Of a stretch of DNA of 64,000 nt, positions 43,605 to 52,614 are shown piece after piece. The stretch lies in the NCBI GenBank assembly GCA_030652255.1, contig JAUSAZ010000117.1, forward strand, positions 62,001 to 126,000, given 5' to 3'. Position numbers and translations under genes: made by a program. Each line of letters opens with the position of its first letter. Positions within the stretch are counted from its first letter, which is position 1. This DNA comes from Myxococcales bacterium. GTDB lineage: Bacteria; Myxococcota_A; Polyangia; Polyangiales; Ga0077539. Under the pieces are notes generated by a model. The model made no database searches. It had not been told where the DNA came from and was given only the letters and a program-made list of their open reading frames with translations.

Positions 43605-44378
43605 CTACAGGCACCCGCCGCAGGTGGTGCAGCACGACACGCAGCTCGTGCTCCACTGGCACGACCCCAGGCAGAACTGGAGCCCGCACCGGCACTGCCC
43701 GCACGAGCGGCTGTGCCTCCCCGCCCGGTGCTCGCACGCGTTGCCCGGGCGCAGCCCGCAGCCGCCCCAGGTGCAGTTGCTCTGGCAGACCTGCTGCGAG
43801 CACGGGTCGCACCCGCCACCCTGCGTCGCGCCCGGCGCGCAGGGGCCGCTGCCCGCGCAGCCGCCGACGGACTCCCACGCGCACGCCGCCGAGCAGCGCT
43901 GGCTCTGGGTGCCGCAGTTGCCGCAGGGTTGCGTGCGCGTGGCGCCCGCGGCGCACACCCCGCCGCCCGCGCACGCCGACCACTCGCAGTCGCCGGTGCA
44001 GGTCTGCGTGCCGCAGTTGCCGCAGGCGCGGCGCTCGCCCGGCGCGCAGGTGCGCCCCGGCGTGGCGCCGCACCCGAGGTCGACCGGGGGGCGGTCGATG
44101 ACCACGGGGCGGTCGATCACCACGGGGAGGTCGAGCGGGAGCGTGAGGTCGAGCAGGAGGCCGTTGTCGGGCGCGTCGACGAGGTCGTCGGCGGGGCCGT
44201 CGTCCATGACCGTGGCGTCCATGGCAGGGGCGCCGAGGTCGTCGGGGAGGCCCGCGTCGAGGGTGACCCGCCGCTCGTCGACGAAGACGAGGCCGGTGTC
44301 ATGGATGTCCGGAGCGACGCCCAGCGCGCAGGCCGACGAGAGGACCGCGAGGAGGACGGGTGCGCGCAGGGGGGACAT
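43605..44378 (-). CDS. Cys-rich lipoprotein
   Basis: A 257-residue predicted lipoprotein (lipobox SSAC). After it comes an Asp/Leu-rich linker (LLLDLTLPLDLPVVIDRP). The C-terminal half is very rich in Cys, with recurring CGNCGTQ and CxxGATR motifs (for example ACGNCGTQTCTGDCEW and PCGNCGTQSQRCSAACAW), ending CCTTCGGC. It resembles the modules of the larger lipoprotein at 39370 and is probably disulfide-stabilised and surface exposed. I do not recognise a specific function. Confidence 0.78.
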   Translation of the reverse strand: MSPLRAPVLLAVLSSACALGVAPDIHDTGLVFVDERRVTLDAGLPDDLGAPAMDATVMDDGPADDLVDAPDNGLLLDLTLPLDLPVVIDRPVVIDRPPVDLGCGATPGRTCAPGERRACGNCGTQTCTGDCEWSACAGGGVCAAGATRTQPCGNCGTQSQRCSAACAWESVGGCAGSGPCAPGATQGGGCDPCSQQVCQSNCTWGGCGLRPGNACEHRAGRHSRSCGQCRCGLQFCLGSCQWSTSCVSCCTTCGGCL

Positions 44379-44534
44379 TCCGTGAGGTGCTGGCAGGGCC
44401 CCCGGATGGATGACGGGGGGGCAGGAGCCTTCGGACCGTAGCACCCGCGCCGCGATGGCCGCGAGAACGGCGCACGATGGTCCCCGCCCGGGGGTTTGGT
44501 ACGCTCCGCGCTTCAGCGGGAGGCCCGTCGAAGC

Positions 44535-45416
44535 GTGAACGCCTGGTGGTACCGAGCCCGTTATCCCCTCCGTGGCCCTCGCGATGAGAGCGTGGGGGTG
44601 GCGCGCGCGCTCGGCCCCCTCGACCGCTCCGGGGACGAGCAGCCCATCGGCGGCGACGACCTCCTCGACCTGTCGCACTCGTCCCGCGGCGCGTCGCGCT
44701 TCCTGGGCGTGTACGGGCCCGACGGCGCCCTCGCCGCGATGCGCGCCCACGGGCTCGTCGCCCGCCTCGAGGCGATGGGCTTCCGCCACGTCGGCGTCGA
44801 GCTCGACCTCGCGGACCCCTTCGAGCACACGCTGCGGGTGTACGACGGCGAGCCCGCGAGGCGCCTCGGGGAGATCATCGCCGCGCGCCGCCACGTCGAG
44901 GCCCTCGGCGGCGTCGGGCTCCCGCCCGGCAGCGAGGTCATCGAGATCGGCTGGCTCGCCATCGAGAACCCCGACGGCCACCTCGCGGCGCTGCTCCCCG
45001 GGCAGGAGCGCCCGGGCCTCGGGCTGCTGCGCGCCGTCATCGAGATGGCCCTCGCCGCGGCGGTCGCGCTGCGCCTCGCCGGGGTCATCTGCCTCCCGGC
45101 CCACTACCACCTCGCGAGCGTCTATCACCCGTGGTTCCGCCCGCTCGACCCGCGCGACGAGGGCATCTTCCTGGCGCTGCGCCGGACCACCCGCTCGCTC
45201 AGCCGACGGGACGCGTCGTGGGCCATCGCCCGCGGCCGGGTCACCCTCGACGGCCTCCCGTGGCGGTGGCACGCGCCGCGGATGTGCGCCCCCATCGACC
45301 CCGCGCTGCGGGCCTGGATGACCTCGGCGGCCTATGCGACGGCTGCGGTGGAGGCGGCTGATCTGGGCTTCGCGCTGCTGCGCGACGAGGAGGGGGCGGA
45401 CGAGGCGGCGGGCTGA
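44535..45416 (+). CDS. Uncharacterised protein
   Basis: A 293-residue soluble protein starting at GTG 44535 (a TTG further upstream is possible). The central segment (FRHVGVELDLADPFEHTL, then EVIEIGWLAIENP and GLGLLRAVIEMALAAAVALR) gives a mixed alpha/beta pattern that could be a diverged GNAT-like fold, but the acetyl-CoA loop is not convincing. The C terminus has a long helix (YATAAVEAADLGFALLRD). No signal peptide. It is convergent with the OmpA-like gene, 4 bases apart. Function unknown. Confidence 0.7.
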   Translation: MNAWWYRARYPLRGPRDESVGVARALGPLDRSGDEQPIGGDDLLDLSHSSRGASRFLGVYGPDGALAAMRAHGLVARLEAMGFRHVGVELDLADPFEHTLRVYDGEPARRLGEIIAARRHVEALGGVGLPPGSEVIEIGWLAIENPDGHLAALLPGQERPGLGLLRAVIEMALAAAVALRLAGVICLPAHYHLASVYHPWFRPLDPRDEGIFLALRRTTRSLSRRDASWAIARGRVTLDGLPWRWHAPRMCAPIDPALRAWMTSAAYATAAVEAADLGFALLRDEEGADEAAG

Positions 45417-45420
45417 GCGG

Positions 45421-45921
45421 TCAGCGCACCTGGTCGCGGGTGCGGACGCTGGCGTGGCGCTCGGTGGCGAAGGTCTCCGGGCTGCCCGAGGTGCGGGCCT
45501 CCCCGACGCTGGCGGTGCGCACCACGGAGGGGTCGCAGCCGCGGGCGACGAGCACGGCGCGGATGGCCTCCGCGCGCTGCTGGCCGAGCTCGAGGTTCTC
45601 CGGCGCCGCGCCGCGAGGGTCGGCGCTCCCGACGATGGACACGTCTCGCACGTCGCCGCGCTGGATGCACTCGGCCAGGCCGCCGAGCACCGTGCGGGCG
45701 GTCTCGGAGATCGCCGCCGAGCCGGTGTCGAAGTACACCTCCCAGTCGTTGCAACGCGAGCCCGTGGCGATGCGCTCCGGGTCCGGCGTGGGCGTGGCGG
45801 CGGCAGCGCGGGGGCGCTCTTGCGCGGCGACCTGGGGCTCCGGGTTGGGCACGGTAGAGCACCCGAAGGAGAGGGCGCCGAGGGCGGAGAGGATGACTGC
45901 GAGAGAGAGCGACTTGGACAT
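45421..45921 (-). CDS. OmpA-like peptidoglycan-binding lipoprotein
   Basis: A 166-residue lipoprotein (lipobox SFGC). After a short Pro/Ala-rich linker comes an OmpA-like domain, with VYFDTGSAAISETARTVL and VSIVGSADPRGAAPENLELG, then QQRAEAIRAVLVARGCD. It resembles Pal but has no adjacent tolB or tolA. It would tether the outer membrane to peptidoglycan. Divergent from the membrane protein gene at 46148; the 226 bases between them should hold both promoters, which I could not identify. Confidence 0.88.
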   Translation of the reverse strand: MSKSLSLAVILSALGALSFGCSTVPNPEPQVAAQERPRAAAATPTPDPERIATGSRCNDWEVYFDTGSAAISETARTVLGGLAECIQRGDVRDVSIVGSADPRGAAPENLELGQQRAEAIRAVLVARGCDPSVVRTASVGEARTSGSPETFATERHASVRTRDQVR

Positions 45922-46147
45922 CGTGGGGCTTGGCTCCTGTGAAGACTGACGCCACGGACCTTCGCAGCAGCCGTGCCACGCGCCCGAACCGCGGCGTTCA
46001 GGGGCATCGGGCCCACGCGGACACCCCGGCCATCGCGCCACACGTGGGCGCTGGGGACGAGGGAGGGCGGGGCGTCCCGCCACACCGCGCACGGCGGGTG
46101 CGCGGCGCGACGGCGGGTGGCACTCCGCGTGCGAAGGGCCCCCCGCG

Positions 46148-47191
46148 ATGGCCTCTCCGCTCCTCTTATTACGCACGCTCGGGTTGCTCTGGCTGACCGC
46201 AGCGCTGGGCTGCGCCCTCACGCCCCGGGGCATGGCGCGCGACATCGCCACGGCCACGCCGCCCGCGGCGATCAACTCCACGCTGCGCGCGCTCAACGAC
46301 GACGAGAACCAGCGGCTGATGATCCAGCTCATGGCGAGCCCGGAGATGCACGCCGCGGCGCGGGAGTTCGCCGGGGAGATCGCCGACGGCGCCCTCGCCG
46401 CGCTCACCGAGCCCGAGCGCACGGCGCGCCTGGAGGCGATGTCCACCCGGTACATGGCGACCCTGACCCGCGCCTTCAGCCGCAGCATGGCGGAGGGGAT
46501 GCGCCGGGACCTCGGGCCGGCCATCGCGGAGGTGATGCGCCAGACCGTCGCGAGCACGATGCGCGAGGCGCTCCGCGAGGGCTACCAGCGCGACATGGAG
46601 CGGATGGTCGGCGGGATCACGCGGGTGACCGTCGAGGCCGCGAGCCGCGGGATGGCCGAGGGCATCGGCCGCGACCTGGTCCCCGCGCTGCGCACCGCCC
46701 TGATGAACGAGCAGACCTCGGGCGCGCTCGCGGCGGCCTCGCGCTCGCTCGCCCGGGAGGTGGTGCTCGGCAGCAACGACGCCATGACGCAGGTGCAGCG
46801 GCACCAGGAGCGCACCGGGCGGCCGTCCTTCCTGGCGAGGCTCTCGAGCCTCACCGAGGACGGCGTGAAGCTGATGCAGCTCGTGGCGGTGGTGGCCGTC
46901 GCGCTCTCGCTGATGCTGGGCGCCTGGGTGCTCCGGCTCGTGCTGCGGGGGCGCAAGCTCCAGGCCGAGAGCGAGCGGCACGCGGCCTCGGCGGTCACCT
47001 TCGCCGAGGCCATCCGCGCCGCGGAGGGCAAGCCCTGGTCGAAGGAGCTCACCGACCTCCTCCAGGAGCGGATGCAGGGCGCCCAGGTCTCCGGAGTGCT
47101 CGACGAGGTGCTCAAGCCGCGCCCGGCGAAGACGGGCAAGTCGGCGTGGCGTCACCCGTCGCCGTCACGCCCGGCGCACGGGGACACATAG
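46148..47191 (+). CDS. Uncharacterised helical membrane lipoprotein-like protein
   Basis: A 347-residue protein with an N-terminal lipobox-like signal (TAALGC) and one clear membrane helix (VKLMQLVAVVAVALSLMLGA, about residues 244-263). Between them is a long helical region with heptad-like patterning and many Met and Arg (YMATLTRAFSRSMAEGMRRD, then GYQRDMERMVGG). A cytoplasmic or periplasmic tail follows. No family recognised. First of a series of small envelope genes on the plus strand (46148-49595). Confidence 0.75.
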   Translation: MASPLLLLRTLGLLWLTAALGCALTPRGMARDIATATPPAAINSTLRALNDDENQRLMIQLMASPEMHAAAREFAGEIADGALAALTEPERTARLEAMSTRYMATLTRAFSRSMAEGMRRDLGPAIAEVMRQTVASTMREALREGYQRDMERMVGGITRVTVEAASRGMAEGIGRDLVPALRTALMNEQTSGALAAASRSLAREVVLGSNDAMTQVQRHQERTGRPSFLARLSSLTEDGVKLMQLVAVVAVALSLMLGAWVLRLVLRGRKLQAESERHAASAVTFAEAIRAAEGKPWSKELTDLLQERMQGAQVSGVLDEVLKPRPAKTGKSAWRHPSPSRPAHGDT

Positions 47192-47220
47192 ACGCGTTGG
47201 CGGTGGAAGGGAGAGTGCTG

Positions 47221-47601
47221 ATGGACCCTGTGAAGATCGAGGACGCGCCCCTGTCGGAGCTGCTGCGCGACGCGCTCGGCGACGCCCGCGAGCTGGTGAA
47301 GCTGGAGGTCGAGCTCGCGACCGATGAGGTGAAGAAGCACGCGGCGGAGGCGCTGCGCGCTGCGGTGGCCTTCGGGGTCGCCGTCGCGGCGGCGGTGGTG
47401 GCGCTCGCGCTCTTCGCGGTGGCCCTGGTGCTGGCCCTCGGCGGTACCGCGGCGATCGCCGCGGCGGTCGGCGGGGGCTTCGTCGTCGTGGCGGGCGCCG
47501 CGGCTGCGTTCGGTTACAGCGCGCTCCCGAAGCGCCCGATGGAGGCGACCCGGTCGCGGGTTCGCTCGGACATGGAAATGATCAAGGAGAACCTCGCATG
47601 A
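47221..47601 (+). CDS. Phage holin superfamily III (Holin-X)-like membrane protein
   Basis: A 126-residue membrane protein. The N-terminal amphipathic part (LLRDALGDARELVKLEVELA) precedes two membrane helices (AVAFGVAVAAAVVALALFAV and LALGGTAAIAAAVGGGFVVV), the layout of actinobacterial-type Holin-X proteins found in chromosomal stress and envelope loci. There is no phage context, so lysis is not implied. The purine-rich GGAAGGGAGAG before ATG 47221 is a plausible ribosome site. It overlaps the next gene by 4 bases. Confidence 0.8.
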   Translation: MDPVKIEDAPLSELLRDALGDARELVKLEVELATDEVKKHAAEALRAAVAFGVAVAAAVVALALFAVALVLALGGTAAIAAAVGGGFVVVAGAAAAFGYSALPKRPMEATRSRVRSDMEMIKENLA

Positions 47602-48272
47602 GCATCGAAGCACACAGCGACCCGACCGATCGTCACGCCCTCGTCGCCCGCAAGCGCGACCTCATCGTGCAGCGCCTCGCGCGCGCCCTCGACGCGCTCG
47701 ACCGGAGGCGGCGCATGGTCACCGCGGTGGTGGGCGACGTGGCGTCGCTCCTCCCCGGCACCAGCTCGTCGAGCGCCTCGACGCGCGCCCTGGCGATCGA
47801 CGGCAACCAACGGGACGACCACGAGCGCAGCGGCGCCCGCCCGGCCATCATGGGCGCCCTCGCGGGGGGCGCCGTGGTCGTGCTGGGCCTGCTCATCGAG
47901 CGGCGGCGCCGCGAGCGCAACCGACCGCTGCGGGTGGTGCAGCGGGCGTGGTTCAAGTACGCGATGCCGCCGCAGCCGTCGCTCGTGGCGCGGCTCTTCA
48001 CCGAGGCCGTGGGGTCGCTGGTGCTCTCCGTGGCCCAGGAGGCCGCCCGCACCGGGATGCAGCGGCTCCTCGAGGCCCGCGCCGCGCAGGACGACGACGG
48101 CCCCGAGATCCTCGATCGGGTGTCCGACTCGCCCGACCCGCGCTTCGTCACCGAGCCGGTGACCCTCGACCCGGGCGCCATGCCGCCGCGCGAGGACACC
48201 CTCCCCCCCGCGGGCATCGCGCCGCCCGACCCGATCTCGCCGATGCCCTCGCCGCTGCGCGAATTCGCCTGA
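47598..48272 (+). CDS. Uncharacterised membrane protein following the holin-like gene
   Basis: A 224-residue protein with a basic N-terminal helix (ARKRDLIVQRLARALDAL), one membrane helix (PAIMGALAGGAVVVLGLLIE) followed by a strongly basic RRRRERNRP, another hydrophobic stretch (LFTEAVGSLVLSVAQEAA) and a Pro-rich tail. The arrangement mirrors DUF3618-type partners of Holin-X proteins, but I see no sequence proof. It overlaps the holin-like gene by 4 bases (ATGA), so coupled translation is expected. Confidence 0.75.
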   Translation: MSIEAHSDPTDRHALVARKRDLIVQRLARALDALDRRRRMVTAVVGDVASLLPGTSSSSASTRALAIDGNQRDDHERSGARPAIMGALAGGAVVVLGLLIERRRRERNRPLRVVQRAWFKYAMPPQPSLVARLFTEAVGSLVLSVAQEAARTGMQRLLEARAAQDDDGPEILDRVSDSPDPRFVTEPVTLDPGAMPPREDTLPPAGIAPPDPISPMPSPLREFA

Positions 48273-48440
48273 GTCGGGCGACGCTCATCCCAGGTCGCCA
48301 CGCTGTGGCAGGAATCCCCGCCCCCGCGACGCCAAACACCACTTTTCAGCGTCGGCACCATCCCTGCTCAGGTCGATGCGCTGCCGCGGCGGAAGCCACG
48401 GACGGCTCAACCACCGACCCACTGAATCGCAGGAGCCACC

Positions 48441-48791
48441 ATGACATCAAGCAGCACCGGACAGAGCGCCGAGCCCAGCACCCTCGAGTCGATCCGCGAT
48501 CGCTTCTCCCGCGAGTGGACCCACCTCAAGGAGCTCGTGCGCACGAAGTTCTCGAAGCTCACCGACGAGGACGTCGCCGCCGTCAACGGTCGCTACGACG
48601 AGCTCTCGAGCCGCCTCTCGAAGACCTACGGCTACCCGCAGGACCGCAGCGACGAGGAGATCTCCCGCTTCGTCTCCGAGGGCGGCAACTCGGCCCTCTA
48701 CGCCTCCACCCCCGACGATGCGCAGCCCGGCGACCACCGCGGCATGGGCGCCGAGGTGGGCCGCGACGACAAGCCCGGCCCCAGCCGCTGA
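48441..48791 (+). CDS. CsbD-like stress protein
   Basis: A 116-residue hydrophilic protein whose middle (WTHLKELVRTKFSKLTDEDV followed by AAVNGRYDELSSRL and TYGYPQDRSDEEISRF) matches the CsbD family of general-stress proteins. The ends are low-complexity and charged. A good ribosome site (AGGAG, 48431-48435) precedes ATG. Nearby holin-like and YtxH-like genes make a stress or envelope-protection locus likely. The regulation is inferred, not visible. Confidence 0.85.
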   Translation: MTSSSTGQSAEPSTLESIRDRFSREWTHLKELVRTKFSKLTDEDVAAVNGRYDELSSRLSKTYGYPQDRSDEEISRFVSEGGNSALYASTPDDAQPGDHRGMGAEVGRDDKPGPSR

Positions 48792-48872
48792 GGGACCTTT
48801 CCCCCTCGCGACACCCCCCGATTCAGCTTCGACGATGACCCACTGAGAAGACCCCCCGAACGGAGAACGACC

Positions 48873-49595
48873 ATGAACCTGAACACCGTGAAGTCCAACC
48901 TGTCCGACCTCGCCGCGAGCACCCTCGACCACGTCACCGACACCCTGCATCACGGCCAGGAGGCCCTCAGCGACACGACGAAGACCGTGGGCAAGGACGT
49001 CTCCCGCACGGCCTCGAAGATCCTGCACTCCGACCCGGTGACCACCGTGGGCGACAAGCTCGCCACCATCGGCAAGGTGGTCGCCGCCGCGAGCTCGGTG
49101 AAGGCCATCGCGTCCGCGCTCAACCCCGACGTCCCCATGCGCTGGATGCTCGGCGCGATGAACCTCCAGCGCCGCCCGAGCGCCTTCTCCCGCTTCGCCA
49201 CCGGCGTCGGCCTCGTGGCCGTCGGCGCGGCGGTCGGCGCGGGCGTCGCGATGCTGCTCACCCCGAAGACCGGCGCGCAGAACCGCGCGGCCCTCCGCCG
49301 CGGCCTCCGGGTGCTCCAGCACGACGCGGAGAACGTCGTCGAGCAGGTCGAGAGCAAGGCCCGCGACGTGGTCGGCCAGGTCGAGGGCAAGGCCCGCGAT
49401 GTCGTCGGCCAGGTCGAAGGCAAGGCCCGCGACGTCATCGGCCAGGTCGAGAACAAGGCCCAGGAGGCCGAGTCGACCGCCCGCGGCGTCATCGCCGAGG
49501 CCGCGGACGACGCCTCGAAGGCCACCGGCGGCGCCGGCACCACCGGCACCCGGCCGCGCACCCCGGGCCTCTCGCACCGCTCCCCCAAGATCTGA
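48873..49595 (+). CDS. YtxH-like membrane protein with 11-residue repeats
   Basis: A 240-residue protein. The N-terminal part is a soluble helical region (ILHSDPVTTVGDKLATIG), followed by a glycine-rich membrane helix (GVGLVAVGAAVGAGVAMLL) and a TPKTGAQNRAAL motif as in YtxH-type proteins. After it, four tandem copies of an 11-residue unit (VGQVEGKARDV) run from 49338 to 49469 as exact-length 33-base repeats; such repeats form extended helices as in LEA-like proteins. A GGAG site precedes ATG. A protective, membrane-tethered role is plausible. Confidence 0.82.
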   Translation: MNLNTVKSNLSDLAASTLDHVTDTLHHGQEALSDTTKTVGKDVSRTASKILHSDPVTTVGDKLATIGKVVAAASSVKAIASALNPDVPMRWMLGAMNLQRRPSAFSRFATGVGLVAVGAAVGAGVAMLLTPKTGAQNRAALRRGLRVLQHDAENVVEQVESKARDVVGQVEGKARDVVGQVEGKARDVIGQVENKAQEAESTARGVIAEAADDASKATGGAGTTGTRPRTPGLSHRSPKI

Positions 49596-49683
49596 TCGAA
49601 CGGGTGGGTTCCTCCCCCACCTTGACCTTACTCCCGGGAGGCCATTGCACGGCGCGCGGTCGAGCCTAGACTGCAGCCCGCCG

Positions 49684-50091
49684 ATGGACCCCACCGATCC
49701 CTTCGCCTCCACCGCTGCTCCGCTCCGCGTGCTCGTCGTCGACGACAACGACGACGTCGCCGAGATGACCGCGGAGATGCTCAAGATGTACGGCCACGAA
49801 GCGCTCACCGCGGGTGACGGGCCCAGCGCCCTCACCCTCACCGAGAGCGAGCGGCCCGACGTCGTACTGCTCGACCTCGGGCTGCCGGGCATGCACGGCA
49901 TCGAGGTGGCCGAGTGCATCGTGGCGAAGTCCGGTGACAAGGCCCCGCTGCTCATCGCCGTCTCGGGCTACGGCCGCCCCGAAGACCGTGAGCGCTCCCG
50001 CCGCGCGGGCTGCGAGCACCACCTCGTGAAGCCCGTGGACTTCGACCGCCTCCTCGCCCTCCTCGCCACCCAGACCCCAGCGCCTCGCTGA
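49684..50091 (+). CDS. Receiver-only response regulator (CheY-like)
   Basis: A 135-residue single receiver domain. Key residues are all present: acidic pair Asp20-Asp21, phosphoacceptor Asp64 in VLLDLGLPG, Ser94 in AVSGYG and Lys116 in VKPVD. There is no output domain, so it acts through protein contacts; no histidine kinase is adjacent. It lies 88 bases after the YtxH-like gene, and might respond to the same stress, though nothing in the sequence proves a link. Confidence 0.93.
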   Translation: MDPTDPFASTAAPLRVLVVDDNDDVAEMTAEMLKMYGHEALTAGDGPSALTLTESERPDVVLLDLGLPGMHGIEVAECIVAKSGDKAPLLIAVSGYGRPEDRERSRRAGCEHHLVKPVDFDRLLALLATQTPAPR

Positions 50092-50104
50092 GAGCTCCGC
50101 GGTC

Positions 50105-51394
50105 GTGCGTCAGAGCCTCGGCGCCGCGGCGTCCGTCCTGCTGCTCGGGTGCGCCTCCGCGGCGACGCTCGCCCCCGGCGCCGACGCTTCCACCGCCGGC
50201 AACGTGACCGTGCGCGTGGGCCTCGGGCCGCTGACGCCCCCCGCGTACCGTGGCGGCGTGCGGGTGCGGGCGACGGACGGCGCGCGGGTGATCGACGCCG
50301 TCACCGACCCCGCCGGGGTCGCGCGCTTCACGCTCGACGCCACCACCCGCTGGGACCTCACCGCCGCCGAGCCCGGCTACGCCGCCGTCTCCCTCCTCGG
50401 CGCGCGCCCGGGCCTCTCCACCGAGGTGCTGCTCCGCGCCACCCGGGGGCAGGTCCCGCCCGAGGTGCGCGACGTCACGGTGCAGGGTGTCATCCGCGGC
50501 CGCTCGGCGCCCCGCTCGGCGGTGCTGCTCGACGGCGCGCGCGGCACCACGGTGTCGCGCGACGAGGCCTTCACCGTGACCGTGCCGACCTGGCCGGGCG
50601 CGCCCCCGTGGCAGCTCGTCGCCCTCGAGCTCGACGCCAGCTCCGCGCTCCTCAACGGCTGGATCTCCGCCCCCGCGGCCCCGGCCGCGTCGCCCTCGCT
50701 GCTCGTCCCGCTGCCCGCCGTCCCCCGGCTCCCGACCGTCCAGGAGCTGCGGGTGGAGTTCCCGGTCATCGGCCGCGTGACGCCCGACCGCTTCGACCGG
50801 GTGCTGTCCGAGGTCGTCGCGCGGGTGAAGCACACCGCCGCCGGGGCGCAGCTGGTCCCGGTGGGCCGCTCACAGCTCGGTCGGCCGGGCGCCACCTCCT
50901 TCGCGCGCTGGGGCGTCGAGGCCTGGGAGGGCGACCTCGCCCCGGAGCTCATCTCCGCGTCGTTTCGCGTCGCGGGCCCCGGCCCCCTGCACGCCACGGT
51001 CACCACGCGGCCGTCGTTTCGCGGCGTCGTGCCGGCCTTCGCGGTGGTCACCACCCTCGCCTCCACCGCCGGGCCTTCGGGCGCCGCCACGCTCGACGTC
51101 GCCGCCGGAGGCTGGAGCCGCGCGGCCTTCACGGTCACCCTCGGCGACGTCGTCGCGTGGGAGGGCTACGGCGTCGACGACCTCACCTGGGAGTCGCGCC
51201 CGCTGCCGCCGCTGCCCGACGGGGTGACCCGCTCCTCGCTCGCCGCGGCCCCGGGCCCGGTGGTACTGCGCGCGTGCGTGCTGCGCGACCTGCCGCTCTC
51301 GTCGACCCCGTGGAGCTCACCCATCCCGGCGCTCCAGCTGCGCAACCTGCTCACCGTCTGCGAAGAGCAGGGCGCCGCCCTCGCGGATCCATGA
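50105..51394 (+). CDS. Lipoprotein with carboxypeptidase-regulatory-like domain
   Basis: A 429-residue predicted lipoprotein starting at GTG 50105 (lipobox LLLGC). Residues about 40-110 form a beta domain of the carboxypeptidase regulatory type (GVRVRATDGARVIDAVTDPA, TRWDLTAAEPGYAAVSL). The rest is beta-rich and unrecognised (EFPVIGRVTPDRFDRVL, SFRVAGPGPLHATVTTRPSF). No catalytic motif found. Its last 4 bases overlap the start of the following membrane gene, so translation is coupled. Confidence 0.75.
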   Translation: MRQSLGAAASVLLLGCASAATLAPGADASTAGNVTVRVGLGPLTPPAYRGGVRVRATDGARVIDAVTDPAGVARFTLDATTRWDLTAAEPGYAAVSLLGARPGLSTEVLLRATRGQVPPEVRDVTVQGVIRGRSAPRSAVLLDGARGTTVSRDEAFTVTVPTWPGAPPWQLVALELDASSALLNGWISAPAAPAASPSLLVPLPAVPRLPTVQELRVEFPVIGRVTPDRFDRVLSEVVARVKHTAAGAQLVPVGRSQLGRPGATSFARWGVEAWEGDLAPELISASFRVAGPGPLHATVTTRPSFRGVVPAFAVVTTLASTAGPSGAATLDVAAGGWSRAAFTVTLGDVVAWEGYGVDDLTWESRPLPPLPDGVTRSSLAAAPGPVVLRACVLRDLPLSSTPWSSPIPALQLRNLLTVCEEQGAALADP

Positions 51395-52566
51395 CGCCCG
51401 ACCGACCCCCCGCCGAGAAGCCCGCGGGCCCGCGCGGGCGCAACGCCGGCATCGACGCGCTCCGCGGCGCCGTGATGGTGCTCATGGCCCTCGACCACGC
51501 GCGCGACTTCTACGCCGACGGCTTCCGCAGCGAGCCCACCAGGCTCGCCACCACCACCGCGGCGCTCTTCTTCACCCGCTGGGTCACCCACTTCTGCGCG
51601 CCCGTGTTCGTCTTCCTCGCGGGCACCGCGGCCTTCCTCTACCGCGACAAGAACGGCCCCGCCGCGGGCTCGCGCTTCCTCCTCACGCGCGGCCTCTGGC
51701 TTGTCTTCCTCGAGCTCACCGCGATGCGCCTCGGGTGGACCCCGGACCCCTTCTACCGCTTCACCCTCGCGCAGGTGATCTGGGCCATCGGCTGGTCGAT
51801 GGTGGCGCTCGCCGCCCTCAGCCGCCTGCCGCTGCGCGCGGTGGCCCTCGTCGGCGCGGCCATCCTCGCGGGGCACAACCTCCTCGACGGCCTCGAGCCC
51901 GCCGCCTTCGGCCGCCTCGGCTGGCTCTGGACCATCGCCCACGAGGGCGGCGTCCTCGAACCCCTCCACGGCCGCCGACTCTACGTCGCCTACCCCCTGC
52001 TCCCGTGGATCGGCGTCATCGCCCTGGGCTACGCCTTCGGCTCGTGGATGAAGCTCCCGCTGTCGGTGCGTGGCCCGCGCACGATGCGCCTCGGGCTCGC
52101 GCTCACCGGCGCCTTCGTCGCCCTCCGCGCGCTCAACCTCTACGGCGATCCAACGCCCTGGTCGTCGCAGCCCCGCGGCGCGCTCTTCACGGTGATGTCC
52201 TTCGTCAACTGCGACAAGTACCCGCCGTCGCTGCTCTACGCCCTCATGACCCTCGGCCCCGCCCTCTGCGCGCTCGCCTGGCTCGACGGCGCGAGGCCCG
52301 GGCGGGTCACCCGCGCGCTCACGGTCTTCGGCAGCGTGCCGCTGCTCTACTACTTCGCCCACCTCGTGGTGATGCGCTGGACCGGCGCCGCCATCTCCTT
52401 CTCGCGCTTCGGCGCGGAGGCCATCGCGTCGCGCGGCCGCACCGGGCTCGGCCTCTGGGCCGCGTACGTGGGCTGGGCCCTGGTGGTGGCGTCGCTCTAC
52501 CCCCTGTGCCGCTGGTTCGCCGGGGTGAAGGCCCGGCGGCGCGAGTGGTGGATGAGCTATCTCTGA
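51391..52566 (+). CDS. DUF1624/heparan N-acetyltransferase-like membrane protein
   Basis: A 391-residue polytopic protein of the DUF1624 family, which is distantly related to heparan-alpha-glucosaminide N-acetyltransferases and acyltransferase 3. The N-terminal hallmark RNAGIDALRGAVMVLMALDH carries the conserved Asp, and HFCAPVFVFLAGTAAFL and YVAYPLLPWIGVIALGYAFG follow. Around ten membrane segments are visible. A histidine in the first helix (ALDHARDF) is in a position suited to acyl transfer. It probably modifies an envelope sugar. Confidence 0.86.
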   Translation: MTPDRPPAEKPAGPRGRNAGIDALRGAVMVLMALDHARDFYADGFRSEPTRLATTTAALFFTRWVTHFCAPVFVFLAGTAAFLYRDKNGPAAGSRFLLTRGLWLVFLELTAMRLGWTPDPFYRFTLAQVIWAIGWSMVALAALSRLPLRAVALVGAAILAGHNLLDGLEPAAFGRLGWLWTIAHEGGVLEPLHGRRLYVAYPLLPWIGVIALGYAFGSWMKLPLSVRGPRTMRLGLALTGAFVALRALNLYGDPTPWSSQPRGALFTVMSFVNCDKYPPSLLYALMTLGPALCALAWLDGARPGRVTRALTVFGSVPLLYYFAHLVVMRWTGAAISFSRFGAEAIASRGRTGLGLWAAYVGWALVVASLYPLCRWFAGVKARRREWWMSYL

Positions 52567-52614
52567 CGGTCACGGGCGCGCCCGCGACGCGCCGCGTACA
52601 CTGCCGCCACCATC

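Noticed and set aside
47221..47601. Prophage lysis holin
   Set aside because: No endolysin, tail, capsid or integrase genes are present; Holin-X-like proteins occur in chromosomal stress loci.
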